5,015 bases of DNA from positions 1 to 5,015 of the forward strand of contig JAUVKP010000103.1 in NCBI GenBank assembly GCA_030596185.1. Reading direction: 5' to 3'. Positions 4,212 to 5,015 of this stretch are shown in pieces. The DNA comes from Fidelibacterota bacterium. Lineage in GTDB: Bacteria; Fidelibacterota; Fidelibacteria; Fidelibacterales; Fidelibacteraceae. Position 1 is the first letter of the stretch. The number at the start of each line of letters is the position of its first letter. The notes under the pieces are model-generated. The model saw only the letters and a program-made list of their open reading frames with translations. It did not search any database and had not been told where the DNA came from. A program made the position numbers and the translations under genes.

Positions 4212-5015
4212 ATGACACCTAACAAAAAAATATATGTTTTCGATACCCTTTTGCGCGACGGAACCCAGTCTGCAGAAATTTCCTTCTCTCTGGAGGATAA
4301 GCTGCGCATAGCTCAGGAACTTGATGGTTTTGGTATTGACTACATCGAAGGCGGATGGCCGGGATCAAATCCCAAGGATCAGTTATTCTTTGAGCAAGCA
4401 AAGACTATAGAATTCAAACATGCAAAACTAGTCGCTTTTGGCAGTACTCGCCGTGCAAAATACTCTGCGGAAAAGGATCCGAACCTAAAGGCCCTTTTAG
4501 AGGCTGAAACACCTGCTGTCGCTATTTTTGGAAAATCATGGACATTGCATGTAAAAAAAGCACTCAAGATATCACTTGAGGATAATATTAAACTTATTTC
4601 CGATTCCGTGGCTCACCTTAAAAAGAATGGAAAAGAAGTCATATATGATGCAGAACATTTCTTTGATGGGTACAAAGATAATCCTGATTATGCTCTTAAT
4701 ACATTGCTTGCAGCTGAAGCAGCCGGTGCAGATACCTTAGTGCTCTGTGATACCAATGGCGGAACGCAAACTCTAGAACTTATCAGAATAGTAAAGAAGG
4801 TTTTAAAAAGCGTAAAGACTCCGGTTGGTGTACATTTACACAATGATTCGGATATGGCCGTAGCGAACACCGTAGCGGCTGTTAATGCCGGATGTGTCCA
4901 TGTTCAAGGTACAATAAACGGATATGGGGAACGTTGCGGTAATGCAAATCTCTGTTCTGTTATTCCAAATCTTCAGGTCAAAGGTAATTATCAATGCATT
5001 CCCGATGATCAGATC
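4212..5015 (+). CDS. cimA: Citramalate synthase (CimA/LeuA family), N-terminal part (partial)
   Basis: An uninterrupted frame of 268 codons runs from ATG 4212 to the right edge without a stop. The family condenses acetyl-CoA with a 2-oxo acid on an HMGL-like TIM barrel; citramalate synthase uses pyruvate and opens the threonine-independent isoleucine route. Visible motifs are [16 protein letters not shown] with metal ligand D11, catalytic R15 and D16; [38 protein letters not shown]; the metal-binding H208 and H210 in HLHND; and [11 protein letters not shown] from G237. The [10 protein letters not shown] and [10 protein letters not shown] blocks are typical of the long citramalate synthases (about 520-540 residues) and not of 2-isopropylmalate synthase proper, so CimA is preferred over LeuA. 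Its C-terminal allosteric domain, expected to sense isoleucine, lies outside the window. The start has only a weak AGG (4205-4207), 4 bases away, but no better upstream in-frame start is evident. Clustering with ilvDBNC supports a role in isoleucine supply. Confidence 0.92.
   Translation, partial: MTPNKKIYVFDTLLRDGTQSAEISFSLEDKLRIAQELDGFGIDYIEGGWPGSNPKDQLFFEQAKTIEFKHAKLVAFGSTRRAKYSAEKDPNLKALLEAETPAVAIFGKSWTLHVKKALKISLEDNIKLISDSVAHLKKNGKEVIYDAEHFFDGYKDNPDYALNTLLAAEAAGADTLVLCDTNGGTQTLELIRIVKKVLKSVKTPVGVHLHNDSDMAVANTVAAVNAGCVHVQGTINGYGERCGNANLCSVIPNLQVKGNYQCIPDDQI

Noticed and set aside
4212..5015. Annotation as 2-isopropylmalate synthase (leuA) or homocitrate synthase.
   Set aside because: The catalytic core is shared, but the [10 protein letters not shown] and [10 protein letters not shown] blocks fit the citramalate synthase subgroup better. 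The C-terminal domain that would settle it is outside the window.

Overview
The window is a branched-chain amino acid biosynthesis locus, with every gene on the + strand: the 3' end of ilvD (dihydroxy-acid dehydratase), ilvB and ilvN (acetolactate synthase large and small subunits), ilvC (ketol-acid reductoisomerase), and the 5' part of a cimA-type citramalate synthase that runs off the right edge. CimA makes citramalate from pyruvate and acetyl-CoA, which the leuCDB-type enzymes convert to 2-oxobutyrate. IlvBN then condenses 2-oxobutyrate (isoleucine branch) or a second pyruvate (valine/leucine branch) with pyruvate. IlvC and IlvD carry both branches to the 2-oxo acids. The set therefore suggests isoleucine synthesis without threonine.

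Layout: 1-236 ilvD end; 237-301 a short gap with a 14-bp-stem hairpin; 302-2047 ilvB; 2044-2523 ilvN, overlapping ilvB by ATGA; 2524-3025 a 502-bp gene-free gap packed with short tandem, inverted and palindromic repeats; 3026-4021 ilvC; 4022-4211 a second repeat-bearing gap; 4212-5015 cimA (partial). Translational coupling ties ilvB to ilvN. The 502-bp gap makes it plausible that ilvC-cimA has its own promoter, but I could not identify one.

The organism is a bacterium of moderate to AT-leaning composition with good AGGA/AGGAG ribosome binding sites. The style of intergenic repeat (GTTGAA octamers, GTAAGAC heptamers, CCCCGGG...CCCGGGG palindromes, a GTCATCTCGACCGAAG-like element) recalls FCB-group and related environmental lineages such as Bacteroidetes/Ignavibacteria, Marinimicrobia, Cloacimonetes or Calditrichaeota. 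That assignment is from memory and is weak.

The genes are ordinary biosynthetic genes and I see no new defence or mobile system. Points worth a second look are: a reductoisomerase whose cofactor loop is acidic and lacks the usual phosphate-binding residues (possible NADH preference); a four-cysteine insertion in IlvB next to the substrate-specificity tryptophan; and repeat arrays that begin at or within a few bases of the stop codons of ilvN and ilvC.
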